Notes: generated by a model from the sequence alone, not told the origin. 64,000 bases of DNA from Rutidosis leptorrhynchoides (GCF_046630445.1 NC_092336.1:505997001-506061000), one strand, 5' to 3'. Shown: positions 34,465 through 48,530, counted from the first letter of the stretch. A program made the numbers and translations.

Positions 34465-34923
34465 ATTCGATTGAGAGAGTTTAGAGAAATATATTTTTAA
34501 GTTTCTATGAAATAATGAAACCTATTGAATTCTATTTATAATAGATTTTTGAATTATTAAAGTGAATTATTAAAGTATGAATTATTAAAGTGAATTATTA
34601 AAGTATGAATTATTAAAGTGAATTATTAAAGTATGAATTATTAAAGTGAATTATTAAAGTATGAATTATTAAAGTATGAATTATTAAAGTGAATTATTAA
34701 AGTATGAATTATTAAAGTGAATTATTAAAGTGAATTATTAAAGTATGAATTATTAAAGTGAATTATTAAAGTATGAATTATTAAAGTGAATTATTAAAGT
34801 ATGAATTATTAAAGTTAAAGTAAAGTAAAAGTAAAGTAAAGGTAAAGTTAAAGTATAGTAAAAGTATAAAACTACGTACGTATAATACGCGTATAAAAAT
34901 ATATATAATATTAATTTAAATCG

Positions 34924-34958
<35 letters not shown>

Positions 34959-35388
34959 ATAAAATAAAATATAAATATCGTTATCTTTATCATACTAGTT
35001 AAGTAATGAGTTGTAAAAAAAAAATAGATTTCTTAAATCACAGTGGACCTCATAACATAGGCCCGTAATCATATCATAATGTATCTGATAATTCAATCAT
35101 TTGATATTATCTCTTAATTCTGTCGATAAATATATCGAAACAAATATGTTTATGTAAAGTATCATATATCTAATACTTTGTTAATGTTTTCAGTTAATAT
35201 TATATATTATATATACATATCTATATACACATAATTGTTCGTGAATCGTCGAACACGGTCAAAGGGTAATTGATTACATGAATGTAGTTCTAAACTTTTT
35301 GAGATTCAACATTACAAATTCTGCTTATCGTGTCAGAAACATATAAAGGTTAAGTTTAAATTTGGTCAGAAATTTTCGAGTCATCACA
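33352..35388 (-). repeat. Element C 3' LTR (left copy, 2,037 bp)
   Basis: Plus-strand ends tgaaaggaccc and catcaca. Contains a large gaattattaaagt tandem array and TA tracts at about 34437-34460 and 34927-34955. Confidence 0.93.
34543..34822. repeat. Tandem array of gaattattaaagt(at) units, long allele
   Basis: Alternating 13- and 15-base units forming an approximately 28-bp higher-order repeat, about 280 bp long. The same array in the other LTR is shorter. Confidence 0.93.
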
Positions 35389-35389
35389 G

Positions 35390-35424
35390 TACCTACCCGT
35401 TAAAGAAATTTCGTCCCGAAATTT
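35390..35424 (-). other. Element C 3' boundary motif and hairpin
   Basis: Minus strand: AAATTTCGGGACGAAATTT (35406-35424), then taacgggtaggta (35390-35402), directly before the 3' LTR. Confidence 0.78.
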
Positions 35425-38003
35425 GATCGAGGTCGTCATGGCTAACTATAAAAATGTTTTCATGATGAATATGAGTTGATAAATAGAGTTTTATCATCAT
35501 TGAGTAATATAGATAAAACAATTTGATTACACGAAGAGTATAAGTGAAGCTATCGCAAGAGAGTGAAATGAGTAAACGTATATTCGTTTTAACCGATGAC
35601 GTAGTTATGATTGATTTCCGGAATTCATGGGATTTAAAGAAAATCTTTGCAATAAGATTTGGTTCTTCGGCGATTAAGGAAATCAGGATCTTCTTTGATT
35701 AAATGCGATAATCTGTCTCGATTTCTCTGTCTGATATTTTACTATAATTCCACCCCCTTCGTTTCTTTATTTCCACAGCTCACACCTTCTAGTCTTTCTC
35801 CCCCAATTCATACTTTAAAGCAGTCGTTAATATGCTTCATCCAGTATTGATTCTTGATATACTTTTAACTTTCATATCTGTCATTCTTCTTTTTCATCTA
35901 CCACCGGAGGAAGTTATTTTCTTCTACCATTACCTTGGGGTTATTGTGTTTTTCATTCTCCCGTGTCTTTATATTGCTATACGCATTTAATTTCGGGGTT
36001 GTTATCGGGCTTTATATTCTCCATTATATTTCGGAGCTTCATGCTTTCATTTTCTCTTCCCGATCTTAAGTCAAGCGGATAATAGTCCAGAATTCGTAGA
36101 TATGAATTTTTGGATGAACATAGTTAATGTTCCAAGAAGAAAATCGTAATGGCACGATCTTGATTTGGCAAATTACCAGAATATCCGAAAATATAGAGCT
36201 ATCAAGATGATATGTTCTTAATATGTTTGAAAATTGGGTAGAATGTAAGAGTCGTGTAAACAGTACATGATGACGGTATGTTCTGTGAATCATCACGTTC
36301 CATTAGAAACTCAGCATGACTTACTGTAATATAATCACGTTGATCAAGTGTCATTATATTATACTAACTCATGCTTCAGTTCCCAACACTACTTCAAAAA
36401 CATTCCTATTTTAAATTCAAAAATTTTTTTTTTTAAATTTAGAAACTAACACAGTTTCTTTTTATGTTGTAACGCAGATATTGCGAAGAGATAAAAGATA
36501 TCGGATAAGAATAGTTGTGAAAATATCTTCAGGAATATCGAAGATATTATAATAAAAGATACGATAATATGAATGATGAAGAAGATTTGTCTGTGAAGGT
36601 TTAGAATAAGAAGTAAGGTGTTTGCTAACGATTTTAGTAGACACTGAATCATTTGGATCCTTTGAAGGCAGGTTTAGTCTTTGTGATTTGTCCACAGCCT
36701 CCTTCATGGTCTGCTCAATCCGTTTTCCAGTTTCAAACCTTCTCTTTTTCTCAGCTTTACCACCATACTATTCTTTATCATCAAACTTTTGACTGTCAAA
36801 GTCATTTACAGTTTTTGCTGCTTCATCAGCATTTTTCCAATTTCGGAGAACTAGTTCATAGTTTGGGATGTTTTTCAGAAAATTCACATTCGAAGTATGT
36901 AAGTCTAGGAGATAGACGTTATATGTATAACTTTTGACGTAAAATTGTCGCGCAATTCAAAATACTGATTGCTAATTCCCAGTAGTTGGTGTGACAATTA
37001 TTGTTACAGGATGTAGGTGAGTACATGATGGGGTTTTAATGAATAAGTATAGTGGCTTTTCGGAGAGGCTTAAGTCGAAGGTTAATGAAGTTGTTGATAA
37101 GTTTACTGCTAATGTGGCGAGATATGAAAGGTTCCCCGGTAACAATGATGAAGGGGTAATTGTTATAATAAGGTTTATTCGTATAAACAGATGAAGGTGA
37201 TTTGCTGGAGCTGTGACAAAACTGTCTATTTTGGAAAGAGATTGAAAAATTATATTTGGTAATAAATATCAAAGGATCTGACACGGATACGAGTTAAACT
37301 ATAACTTTGGTTTCGAGAGCTTTTCAGATGCATGACAGTGGGTAATATGTGGTTGGATCATCATCTCGCATGTCTTTAGGAATTTCGAAGTGTTTGAACA
37401 CATATTGTAATTGTTAATATGCATATGATGTTCTAAGATTTTGAATGATACAAATATTTTCGTGAGTTCCATGAATAGAAATGAGGTTCTAGGACAGTTT
37501 TGAAGTCAAAGTATAGTTTTGAAAGATGTAGGAATCTAAGAGTGATGCTTTCGGTTATATCTTGAATCGAATTCTGAGATTTCAAAATCAGAATATGTAA
37601 TTAGATTTTGAATGAGTATGGTTGTTTTGATTTCTATAAAAGAATGTATATTGTTGTGAAAGTAGGGAGTATAATGGATTATTTGCTGAATCAGATTCGA
37701 AGAATGTAACATATTAATTGTGAATTTATATATCTCTCGGGTATTACCTACCCGTTAAAAAAAATTTCACAATTAATATTTTGTACAAAAGAATTTTATT
37801 ACAGTCTTTATGGAAATATATATGTGTATATTTCTTCAGATGTAATATTGATTTAATGAGTTAATATTAAATTAAACTCATTTGATTTATGGTTAAGGCT
37901 AAGATAGATAATTTCTAAACTTTAGAAATTACATAATCGCCGTAGAATGTTTCCCCAATGAAGTTATGAATCAATACTTCATCGTTGTGGTATTCCTTGG
38001 TAT
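35425..38003 (-). other. Element C internal non-coding region
   Basis: Homologous to element A's non-coding internal region in inverted orientation, with a second taacgggtaggta at 37745-37757 (minus strand). No retroviral protein is recognisable. Confidence 0.65.
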
Positions 38004-38564
38004 CTACATGGCGTATGACGTCGATGCTCGTGGGACAGATTGTGAAGTTGAGGTTTGCGATGCGGTTGTTGTTGGTGGTGGTAATGGTACTGTTGATGCT
38101 GTTGATGATGGTACTGGTTATGCTGCTGGTGCTACTGCTGGTGTTTGTAACCTTTGCACCATATTCTCCAAAGCCACTACCCGAGCGCGAAGCTCGTTGA
38201 CTTCTTCTATTACACCGGGGTGATTGTCGGTTCGGACGAGCGGATAAATAAGATCTAGAATTTGGTGTAGTATATAATCATGATGAGATACTCTGGAAAT
38301 GAGAGAGAAAATGGTGTTTCAGACAGGTTCGCCGGTAAGTGCTTCAGGTTCATTGCCAAGAGGGCAATGTGGTGGATGAAAGGGATCGCCTTCTTCTTAT
38401 CTCCAATGGTTAAGTAGATTACGAACCCATCCCTAATTCATCCAGAATAGATGATGGCTAATTGGTTGATCCATTCCGGTCACGCTGCTTTCGGAGCTCA
38501 TGTGGAAATCCATATCGGCATAGCTGTCGGAATCCGAGGAACTCGAACTGGTTGAGGGATCCAT
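38004..38564 (-). pseudogene. Orphan leader ORF of element C, broken
   Basis: Exactly 561 nt like the ORF of element A and clearly homologous from MDP to the final stop. At least three in-frame stops are present; one replaces the Trp codon in the MNWGW segment through G to A. The lack of indels shows that the two copies share a recent ancestor that probably encoded the protein. Function is unknown. Confidence 0.75.
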
Positions 38565-38961
38565 CTTGTATGATCAGGGAAAGAATTTTTTTGGTAAGAA
38601 ATAGATTGTAGAATTTAGATTTGGTATTCTTCAATATATAATTTACATATGTATATATAATACCAAAATCCCATAAATTACGGAGGAATCTTTGAAAGAT
38701 GTCAGTCAAAGTTCATAGTAACAGATATGCTAAGATAAGAATTCGTCTATACACTATTATGCAATAAATGTAGGAAAACGCGTCTAGACTTAAGAATGAT
38801 AAGCAGGTAATTTCCTAAGGATGGTAAGTAGATGATTTCCGACTAAAAATGATAAGCAAAACTTTTGACATGCAGACACGGTCGAAGTCCAGACTCACTA
38901 ACGCATCTTAACAACTATCAGTTAGACACACTAATGCAAGACCTGGTTTGCTAAGACCACC

Positions 38962-38973
38962 GCTCTGATACCA
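38962..38973 (-). other. Element C primer-binding site (initiator tRNA-Met)
   Basis: The minus strand reads tggtatcagagc, two bases inside the 5' LTR. Confidence 0.92.
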
Positions 38974-38975
38974 AC

Positions 38976-40949
38976 TGAAAGGACCCGTTCATATACATTA
39001 TAAACGATTCACAATAGTTGATTACATCGCGAGGTATTTGACCTCTATATGATACGTTTTACAAACATTGCATTCGTTTTTAAAAGACAAACTTTCTTTA
39101 CATCAAAAATTGACGGCATGCATACCATTTCATATTACATCCAACTATAATTGACTTAATATTAATCTTGATGAACTCAACGACTCGAATGCAACGTCTT
39201 TCAAAGTATGTCTTGAATGACTCCAAGTAATATCCTTAAAATGAGCTAATGCACAGCGGAAGAATTCTTTAATACCTGAGAATAAACATGCTTTAAAGTG
39301 TCAACCAAAAGGTTGGTGAGTTCATTAGTTTATCATAATCCATCATTTCCGTAATAGTAATAGACCACAAGATTTCAGTTTCTATAAATATCCGTACACT
39401 CGCAAGTGTATAAAAGTATTCTATAAGTTGTAGGCACCCGGTAACAAGCTTTAACGTTCATGTTTTACCCTCTGAAGTACACCAGATCAGGTGTGTTTAA
39501 AATAACCTCGAAGTACTAAAGCATCCCATAGTCAGGATGGGGTTTGTCAGACCCAATAGATCTATCTTTAGGATTCGCGCCTACCGTACATAGACAAGTA
39601 GTTTAATGTTACCAAGCTAAGGGTATATTTCTGGTTTAAACCCACATAGAATTAGTTTTAGTACTTGTGCCTATTTCGTAAAACATTTATAAATCAGCGC
39701 ATATATTCTCAGCCCAAAAATATATATAAAAAGGGAGCAAATGAAACTCACAATACTGTATTTCATAGCAATTATGTATATGACGGCACTGAACAAGTGC
39801 AGTGTTTGTCTCGGATTTACGGACGTATCAATATTGTGATTCAATATTGCAGGAAAGTACGTAGACGCAACGAAAATGATAAACGTTAGGTTGACCTCAC
39901 GAGCAATACCCTCGATCAATACCCATAACCTTCATAGCTATAACCCATAATTTCCTTAGCTCTATCCCATTTGAAAACTTATTTTGAAATCGTCTGAATA
40001 TAACTCCGTCGTAGTATCTAATGTACACTAATAATATCTTGAAATAATACTAAGTAAATATATATATATATATATGTAATTCGATTGAGAGAGTTTAGAG
40101 AAATATATTTTCAAGTTTCTATGAAATAATGAAACCTATTGAATTCTATTTATAATAGATTTTTGAATTATTAAAGTGAATTACTAAAGTATGAATTATT
40201 AAAGTGAATTATTAAAGTATGAATTATTAAAGTGAATTATTAAAGTATGAATTATTAAAGTGAATTATTAAAGTATGAATTATTAAAATGAATTATTAAA
40301 GTATGAATTATTAAAGTGAATTATTAAAGTATGAATTATTAAAGTGAATTATTAAAGTATGAATTATTAAAGTGAATTATTAAAGTATGAATTATTAAAG
40401 TGAATGTAAAGTAAAGGTAAAGTTAAAGTATAGTAAAAGTATAAAACTATGTACGTATAATACGCGTATAAAAATATATATAATATTAATTTAAATCGTT
40501 ATATATATATATATATTTAATAAAATAAAATATAAATATCGTTATCTTTATCATACTGGTTAAGTAATGAGTTGTAAAAAAAAAATAGATTTCTTAAATC
40601 ACAGTGGACCTCATAACATAGGCCCGTAATCATATCATAATGTATCTGATAATTCAATCATTTGATATTATCTCTTAATTCTGTCGATAAATATATCGAA
40701 ACAAATATGTTTATGTAAAGTATCATATATCTAATACTTTGTTAATGTTTTCAGTTAATATTATATATTATATATACATATCTATATACACATAATTGTT
40801 CGTGAATCGTCGAACACGGTCAAAGGGTAATTGATTACATGAATGTAGTTCTAAACTTTTTGAGATTTAACATTACAAATTCTGCTTATCGTGTCAGAAA
40901 CATATAAAGGTTAAGTTTAAATTTGGTCGGAAATTTCCGAGTCGTCACA
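38976..40949 (-). repeat. Element C 5' LTR (right copy, 1,974 bp)
   Basis: Same sequence as 33352-35388 except for a shorter tandem array (about 40163-40404), shorter TA tracts and scattered substitutions. Confidence 0.93.
40163..40404. repeat. Tandem array of gaattattaaagt(at) units, short allele
   Basis: Same units as 34543-34822 with fewer copies and a single variant unit (gaattattaaaat). Confidence 0.92.
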
Positions 40950-40954
40950 CCAAT

Positions 40955-43343
40955 TCTCTCTCAAAACACACACACTCTTCCATGAACGTCTAAGTTACTA
41001 TTTTTCCAGAAAAAATCATCAAATATAAGCTTTGGTTATTACTTATAATCATCATAAAAACAATTACTCAAGAACACATCAAGAACACTTCCAAGTTTAC
41101 AAGTTTACTTCAAAGTTTCCTAATCCATTCCAAGCAATCATCTAAGATCAAGAAACCTTTGTTATTTACAGTAGGTTATCTTTGTAAATCAAGTTAATAT
41201 TCATATTCAAGCTTTGATTTAATTTCTATAACTATAACTATCTTAATTCGAGTAATAATCTTACTTGAACTTGTTTTTGTGTCACGATTCTATTTCAAGA
41301 ACTTCCAAGCCATCAAAGATCCTTTGAAGCTCAAGTTATTTTTTCATCATTTCCAGTAGGTTTACCTACTAAACTTGAGGTAGTAATAATGTTCATAACA
41401 TCATTCGATTCATATATGTATAACTATCTTATTCGAAGATTTGAACATGTAATCACTAGAACATAGTTTAGTTAATTCTAAACTTGTTCGCAAATAAAAG
41501 TTAATCCTTCTAAATTGAATTTTAAAATCAACTAAAGACATGTTCTATATCTATATGATATGCTAACTTAATGATTTAAAACCTAAAAACACGAAAACAC
41601 CGTAAAACTGGATATACGCCGTCGTAGTAACACCGCGGGCTGTTTTGGGTTAGTTAATTAAAAACTGTGATAAAATTTGATTTAAAAGTTATTCTTCTGG
41701 GAAAATGATTTTTCTTATGAACATGAAACTATATCCAAAAATCATGGTTAAACTCAAAGTGGAAGTATGTTTTCCAAAATCGTCATCTAGACATCGTTCT
41801 TTCGACTGAAATGACTACCTTTACAAAAATGACTTGTAATCTGTATTTTCGACTATAAACTTATACTTTTTCTGTTTAGATTCATAAACTTAAGTTCAAT
41901 ATGAAACTATAGCAACTTGAATCACTCAAAACGGATTTAAAACGAAGAAGTTATGGGTAAAACAAGATTAGATATTTTTGCTTGTTGTAACTACGTGAAA
42001 ATTGGTAACAAATCTATATTAATCATATCCTAGCTAACTCATATTGTATTATACATGTATTCTAATATATTATGTAATCTTGGGATACCATAGATACGTA
42101 TGCAAATGTTTTGACATATCATATCGACCCATGTATATATATTATTTGGAACAACCATAGACACTCTATGTGCAGTAATGTTGGAGTTAGCTATACAGGG
42201 TTGAGGTTGATTCCAAAAATATATATACTTTGAGTTGTGATCTAGCCTGAGACGTGTATACACTGGGTCGTGGATTGATTCAAGATAATATATATCGATT
42301 TATTTCTGTACATCTAACTGTGGACAACTAGTTGTAGGTTACTAACGAGGACAGCTGACTTAATAAACTTAAAACAGTAAAACGTATTAAAAATGTTGTA
42401 AATATATTTTGAACATACTTTGATATATATGTACATATTTGTTATAGGTTCGTGAATCGACCAGTGACCAAGTCTTACTTTCCGACGAAGTAAAAATATG
42501 TGAAAGTGAGTTATAGTCCCACTTTTAAAATCTAATATTTTTGGGATGAGAATACATGCAGCTTTCTAAATGTTTTACAAAATAGACACAAGTACGCAAA
42601 ACTACATTCTATGGTTGGATTATTAAACCGAATATTACCTCTTCAAGTCTGGTAGCCTAAGAATTAGGGAAATGACCCCTAATTGACGCGAATCCTAAAG
42701 ATAGATCTATGGGCCTAACAAACCCCATTCTAGAATTTGGAATGCTTTAATACTTCGAATTATATGGTGATTGCGATTGCCAATTTATGACATACTTACG
42801 AGTATGCGGGGAATATTTTATATGCATTATGTTAATGTCGGTTACCAGGTGTTCATCATAGAATGATTTTTATACACTTGCGAGTGTAGGATTATTGAAT
42901 AAATGAAATCTTGTGGTCTATTATATTAATTTGATAATATATAGGTTAAACCTATAACTCACCAACATTTTTGTTGACGTTTAAAGCATGTTTATTCTCA
43001 TGTGATTATTAAGAGCTTCCGCTGTTGCATGCTAATATATGGACAAGACTTGGTGTCAGCATGCTTGTATAATATTGTTTAAAACTGCATTCGAGATTTA
43101 CTTTGTTGTAACATATTAATATTGTAAACCAATATGTATTGGTAGTGTGCAAGTGTGATATTTTTAGATTATCATTTCTGATAATCTAGGTGGTGTCCTT
43201 TTAACCTTGTCGATAAAATAAAGGTTATGGTTTGTTTTAAAAACGAATGCAGTCTTTTAAAATCGTCTCATATAGAGGTCAAAACCTCGCAATGAAATTA
43301 ATTAATATGGAACGTTTATAATCAATATGAATGGGACATTTCA
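40955..43343 (+). repeat. Element B 3' LTR, second part
   Basis: Continues B's LTR after element C; 42046-43343 matches the 5' LTR remnant at 7442-8739 in length and order. Ends in gacatttca. With the first part, the undivided LTR would be about 3.5 kb, long for a chromovirus. No gene is seen. Confidence 0.88.
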
Positions 43344-44715
43344 CACACCACCGTTAGTCACCTCAATCACCCACCTTAGACAAACACCCTCACCCTCTTC
43401 AACAACCACCATCTTCTAATGCTACTGCTGCAATTCTGGTAAGACCCACAACTGAACCCCATCACTTTTGTTATGCTATTTTGCAGCCCACAACCGTCTC
43501 CACCACCATTGACATCACCACTTGTAATTCATATGTTACTACTACAATTATACATTTATGTTTCCTGTCTAAGTTTTTCTGTCGAACCCACGATGATGTA
43601 GCTGCATATGACTTCTGTTTTCCTAATTGAGCTAAACCGTCAAATAAGTAACTGCTACAACAGCTCGTTATTTCTGTTTCTGTTCAAACCATCAACCTCA
43701 CACCATTCTAGTTTAGTCAAAAACAACCACCCTTATGATAATCAATCATCACACTCACTAAATCGAAACCCACTTGTCGCTCGGTTTCGATCACCACCTA
43801 AGAACACCATCACCGTCTCCCTCTCTTTCTTCACTTTCTATCTTCTTCCTCTCACTACATCTATACTCCTGTTTAAATTCGAAAGGCAAACCATCATTTA
43901 TCACTTACAGCTATAATCCTGTTTAAATTCGAAAGGCAAACCATCATGATATTTTTTTTGTTCCATGTCCGACAACCACAATAAAAGCCACCTTATTTTT
44001 TTGTGTTGTTCAAATTGCTTTTGAATAATGTTATGGCTCCGTATTTATTTATTACTTGGTGGGGGTTGTTAAAATTCATTTTCTTTCAAGTGGGTAGGGG
44101 AAAAGGTAGTAAAGCCACCTTTTTGCAAAGCAACTAAACAACTAGTAATTTTTTTTGTATTTTGATAGTAGTGCTTTTAATGTTAGCCGAACGATGATGT
44201 TACGTACATGGTGATATTGATGATGATGACTAGATGAAATCGTGATGATGATGATACAAGTGATTTACATGAAATGATGATGAATGATGTGTCGATAAAA
44301 ATGATGAGTGTTGGACGGGTTATATATTTTTTTTGCTGCCATTCTTTTCTTTTTAAATGCCAACGAAATCCCATATCTTTTACTTGGGTTTAGTTAATTG
44401 TTGGGCTTGATTAAGTTGATATTGGGCCGTAAAAGATCTAGTCATTTTATGTTGGGCCAGTAACTGTAGTTCTCTTGTTGGTCTGAGATTATGTTGTTGG
44501 GCCAAGAATAAGCTTAGGTGTCGTTGTGGATTAAAATAACGATGATCGTTTTGATGAATCGAAATAATCATGATGATCATGATAATTGATGATGGTTTAT
44601 GTATTATCATAATATTCGTATGATGGCATTGGGATGATGTATGTAATCGATGAGGATGGCGAGATAGATTAGATAAAGATGATGACAATAGGGTTTTGTA
44701 GAAGTACAGGAACAG

Positions 44716-44770
44716 AGGGATGGTTAAGACTGTTATCGGGACGTCGCGGGTTCAAACCCGGACTTGAGCA
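44716..44770 (+). other. tRNA-like internal promoter segment in family-E LTR
   Basis: gatggttaagac resembles a pol III box A; gttcaaacc (44752-44760) matches the box B pattern GWTCRANNC about 35 bases later, and a T run follows. The minus-strand copy near 63990 keeps gttcgagcc. It may be a tRNA-derived remnant; activity is unproven. Confidence 0.35.
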
Positions 44771-45242
44771 TTTTTTTAGGACTGCTTTTTTGTGGTAGTT
44801 TACTTATTACTCTTATTATTATTATTATCATTATTATCATTAGTAGTAAAGTTATTATTATCATAGTTATTATTATTATCATTATTATTATTTTCATTAA
44901 CATGATTTTTATATAATTTTATTTACATTATTTTTGTTATCATTATTATTATCATTAATATTATTATTAATACAGTATTATTATTGCTACAAACAAAATG
45001 GCTATTATTATTATTATCAAAATTATTATTTTCATTATCACTATTAAGATTACTATTATTAATGTACTAAATAAATATTATATATAAGAAAAATATATTT
45101 ACTACATATAACATAACTATATTAATACTTTTATAATAAATATTAATAAATGTAATTAATTAGGTTATTAATGAAACACATAATTAAAATAACAATTAAT
45201 TCACTAATAATACATAAATTTGTTCGATTACCATTATATGTG

Positions 45243-45355
<113 letters not shown>

Positions 45356-46260
45356 GATACAGGTTCGTGAATCCGAGGCCAACCTTGCATTGTTCAGTTC
45401 AGTCGTATGCATATTTTTACTACAAAATATCGTATTTGTGAGTTTTCATTTGCTCCCTTTTTAAATGCTTTTGCAATATATATTTTTGGGACTGAGAATA
45501 CATGCGCTTTTATAAATGTTTGACGAAATAGACACAAGTAATTGAAACTACATTCTATGGTTGAATTATTAAACCGAATATGCCCCTTTTTAGTCTGGTA
45601 ATCTAAGAATTAGGGAACAGACACCCTAATTGACGCGAATCCTAAAGATAGATCTACTGGGCCCAACAAGCCCCATCCAAAGTACCAGATGCTTTAGTAC
45701 TTCGAATTTATCATGTTCGAAGGGAGTCCCGGAATGATGGGGATATTCTATATGCATCTTGTTAAGGTCGGTTACCAGGTGTTTACCATATGAATGATTT
45801 TTATCTCTATGCAGTGCAAAATGCCTGATATGAGATGATGTTTATGAGAAATGGAAATGAAAATCTTGTGGTATATTAAAATATTGAAATGATCGATTAC
45901 GATAAACCTATGAACTCACCAACTTTTTGGTTGACACTTTAAAGCATGTTTATTCTCATGTATGAAAGAAATCTTCCGCTGTGCATTTGCTCATTTTAGA
46001 GATATTACTTGGAGTCGTTCATGACATATTTCAAAAGACGTTGCATTCGAGTCGTTGAGTTCATAAAGATTATTATTAAGTCATTGATAGTTTGATATAT
46101 TACGAAATGGTATGCATGCCTGTCAACTTTCAATGTAATAAAAGTTTGTCTTTTAAAAACGAATGCAATGTTTGTAAAATATATCATATAGAGGTCAAAT
46201 ACCTCGCAATGAAATCAATTATTATATAACGTTTATAATCGATATGAACGGGGCATTTCA

Positions 46261-47297
46261 TATGGAACGAATTGTAATTGATAGGAATGGAGTTTGGATG
46301 AGACATTATTACTTGATTGTAGATATTTGATCAAGTTATATAAACACACACTAGTTGGTTACTGTAATCAGCTTAATTTAATGGCCACCGGCATGTATTA
46401 ATTGAGGATATGTAGTAAATAGGTGACTAGACGTTTGTGGTTGTATAAGATTTGGAAATCAAACATTCAACTCCATAAATGTTTTAGTGTGTGTGTGAAG
46501 TTAAAAAAATCAGTTGTTTCCTTCCCAATAAATCTTACTCACATTTTTCAAGGATTAAATTGAGTGATCAATAAATATACTCAACTACAATCGCTTTGGC
46601 TTAAATTTAATGGCCATTGATTGATGAGGGACTAGTGAATAGGTGACTAGTTGTTTGTGAGTAAGATTTTTATCAAATTCAAATACATTTTCTTTACATA
46701 ATATCGTAAAGGATTTGTGAGATAACTTATTGTATATTTTACCACCTAACAATAATCAATTGGTCAAATCTTGAAACTTCAAGGGCTCAAATGACAATAA
46801 TCAAACTCAGAGTAAAGAAGCACAAGCGTCGGCGATGCTATCTTGAAAACGACCCCGTCACGATATTAAAACGGGAAAAAACATAAACAAAAAAATATAT
46901 AAATAAATAAGAACACAATACACAATCGCCAAAATTTTATCCAAAAAGATTCAATTCCATTAAAGTTACTAGTGAAATGACCCGTGAAATCATGTGTTTG
47001 TTTAAACGAAACAGTTCAATAATACATTTTAGGTATTAAGTGAATTTAAACGCTAAAGTCATTTAGTTTAATGACCCGGCGGATTCCGACTAAAAAACTT
47101 CTCGATATTTTTACAAACACATTGATGTACCTAACGTAATCGGAATAAATGAACTACATTTATTCTCTCACTATCATCTTCCAATTTTCATCACAATTAC
47201 TATTTTTATTGTCATAAAAACCTACATTACAACCTTTTATTGAGACGTGTATTTCGCATGCATATATTTGAATTTGAATAAGAATAATAATAATTAT

Positions 47298-47348
<51 letters not shown>

Positions 47349-48530
47349 GTTTGCTTTAAAAATTGAGTATTTATATTTTTAATAATAATTATCAGTAATA
47401 TCAAATGCCTCTTGAAATTTTATCAAAATTAAAATACAATTATTGTATAAATGTTGTACAATATGCTTCGAACTTTGTAAACGTGATAATGGAGTATTTT
47501 GTAAAAGATTGTACAATTTTTTTAAAAAATTTGTATATATGATCATGTGAGTGTTTTATTATATGGTTGCACATAAGACTTAAAATATTGTACATATGAT
47601 CATTGGATGGGTCAACTTCACAAGTCAACAAATCAATAATCCCCATCCTCAATCCCCAATGTATAAAACTTACAGACAATATCGCCGGCCATACATTTAA
47701 TCATCGGATTAAAATACTAATTTAGCTCATACACACACCTTCTTAATTCAATAAAGTTCTAATTATTGATCTATATTTTCATTTAGCTGAATGCATGTGT
47801 GAACATTACTCGTAATAATGGAGTAATAATTATAGAAAGTGGATTTTTTTTTTCCCGAAAAACATAACATAATTCATACAATTCGCCAAAGACAGTAAAC
47901 ACCAATGTTTTAATGAAAACAACAACCATAAAAACTACCATCCAAAATAATAGTATCAAAATACAAAACCTTAATGTTTGTTGAATACTCTTGTTTTGTT
48001 GTTTGGGTTCAGGGTTATTGGTTCTTAATTTTTAAAAGGATGAGGTACACTTTTTAAATAAAATTCGAAAAATGAATATATAACTTCATTCATAAAAGGG
48101 TAAAATGGCAACTTAAAAAACAACTAAAAGAAAAATAGCCTTACCAATCTACAGGTTGTAAAATGTTGGAGAGCATATTGCACTGCATGGATTAAAAAAT
48201 AGCAATGGCTATAAAAGGACAACTATATGAAGATCACACAAGGAATTAAATAGTTTAGTTACCAAAATGGACTATAGCTTTTTGGATAAGGGGATGACTC
48301 TCCGAAAAAATCCATTAAAATAATAAAAACTACAATTACAACGGGAATGACCGAGGGGTGTTCCACACCAACGCTTTCATAATGACAAAAAAGTGGCTAT
48401 AAACTAATGACCAAAATCAAACCTAAGAGATTATTAATGTACAACACAGTTCCAATATTCATAATAACTATGACAAATGCAAAGTAACTTATACCAGAAC
48501 CAATAAATACAGAGTAGTAACTTTTGCACA
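46261..48530. other. Intergenic, AT-rich; no gene recognised
   Basis: Contains a diverged direct duplication (about 46365-46460 and 46595-46670, sharing taatttaatggcca and aataggtgactag), a probable old repeat with atgacccg phrases (46977-47095) and an AAT microsatellite (47283-47347). Short frames such as 47440-47679 show no recognisable protein. Confidence 0.5.
47283..47347. repeat. (AAT)n microsatellite
   Basis: Runs of aat units in intergenic DNA. Confidence 0.9.

Larger units (their letters stand above)
33352..40949 (-). mobile_element. Element C: non-autonomous LTR retrotransposon related to element A
   Basis: Two LTRs of 2,037 and 1,974 bp flank a 3.6-kb internal region, with the 5-bp duplication ccaat on both sides. 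On the minus strand the LTR ends are TGTGA and CCTTTCA. The internal region is the inverted homologue of element A's (leader ORF, internal boundary motif, hairpin) and has no gag, protease, RT or integrase. The LTRs differ mainly in the copy number of simple repeats, with only scattered substitutions, so the insertion is younger than its host element B. Confidence 0.92.
7442..43343 (+). mobile_element. Element B: chromovirus-type Ty3/Gypsy retrotransposon split by three insertions
   Basis: Parts: 5' LTR remnant 7442-8739; PBS 8742; leader ORF 8951-9556; F-box pseudogene 9694-10389; gag 10731-11876; protease and 5' RT 11877-12755; RT to integrase and chromodomain-like tail 29687-32217; 3' LTR 32253-33351 plus 40955-43343. 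Elements A, D and C interrupt the 5' LTR, RT and 3' LTR respectively. The protein order PR-RT-RH-INT with a C-terminal chromodomain-like segment indicates a chromovirus, most like the Tekay clade. The 1,298 comparable LTR bases (7442-8739 against 42046-43343) differ at about 35 sites by my own count, nearly all transitions. Its 5' end and target duplication are outside the window. Confidence 0.88.

Noticed and set aside
34543-34822. CRISPR-like regular array
   Set aside because: Units are contiguous tandem repeats without unique spacers, within a plant LTR.
37966-38223. Plus-strand frames over 37966-38223
   Set aside because: Antisense of the broken leader ORF of element C.
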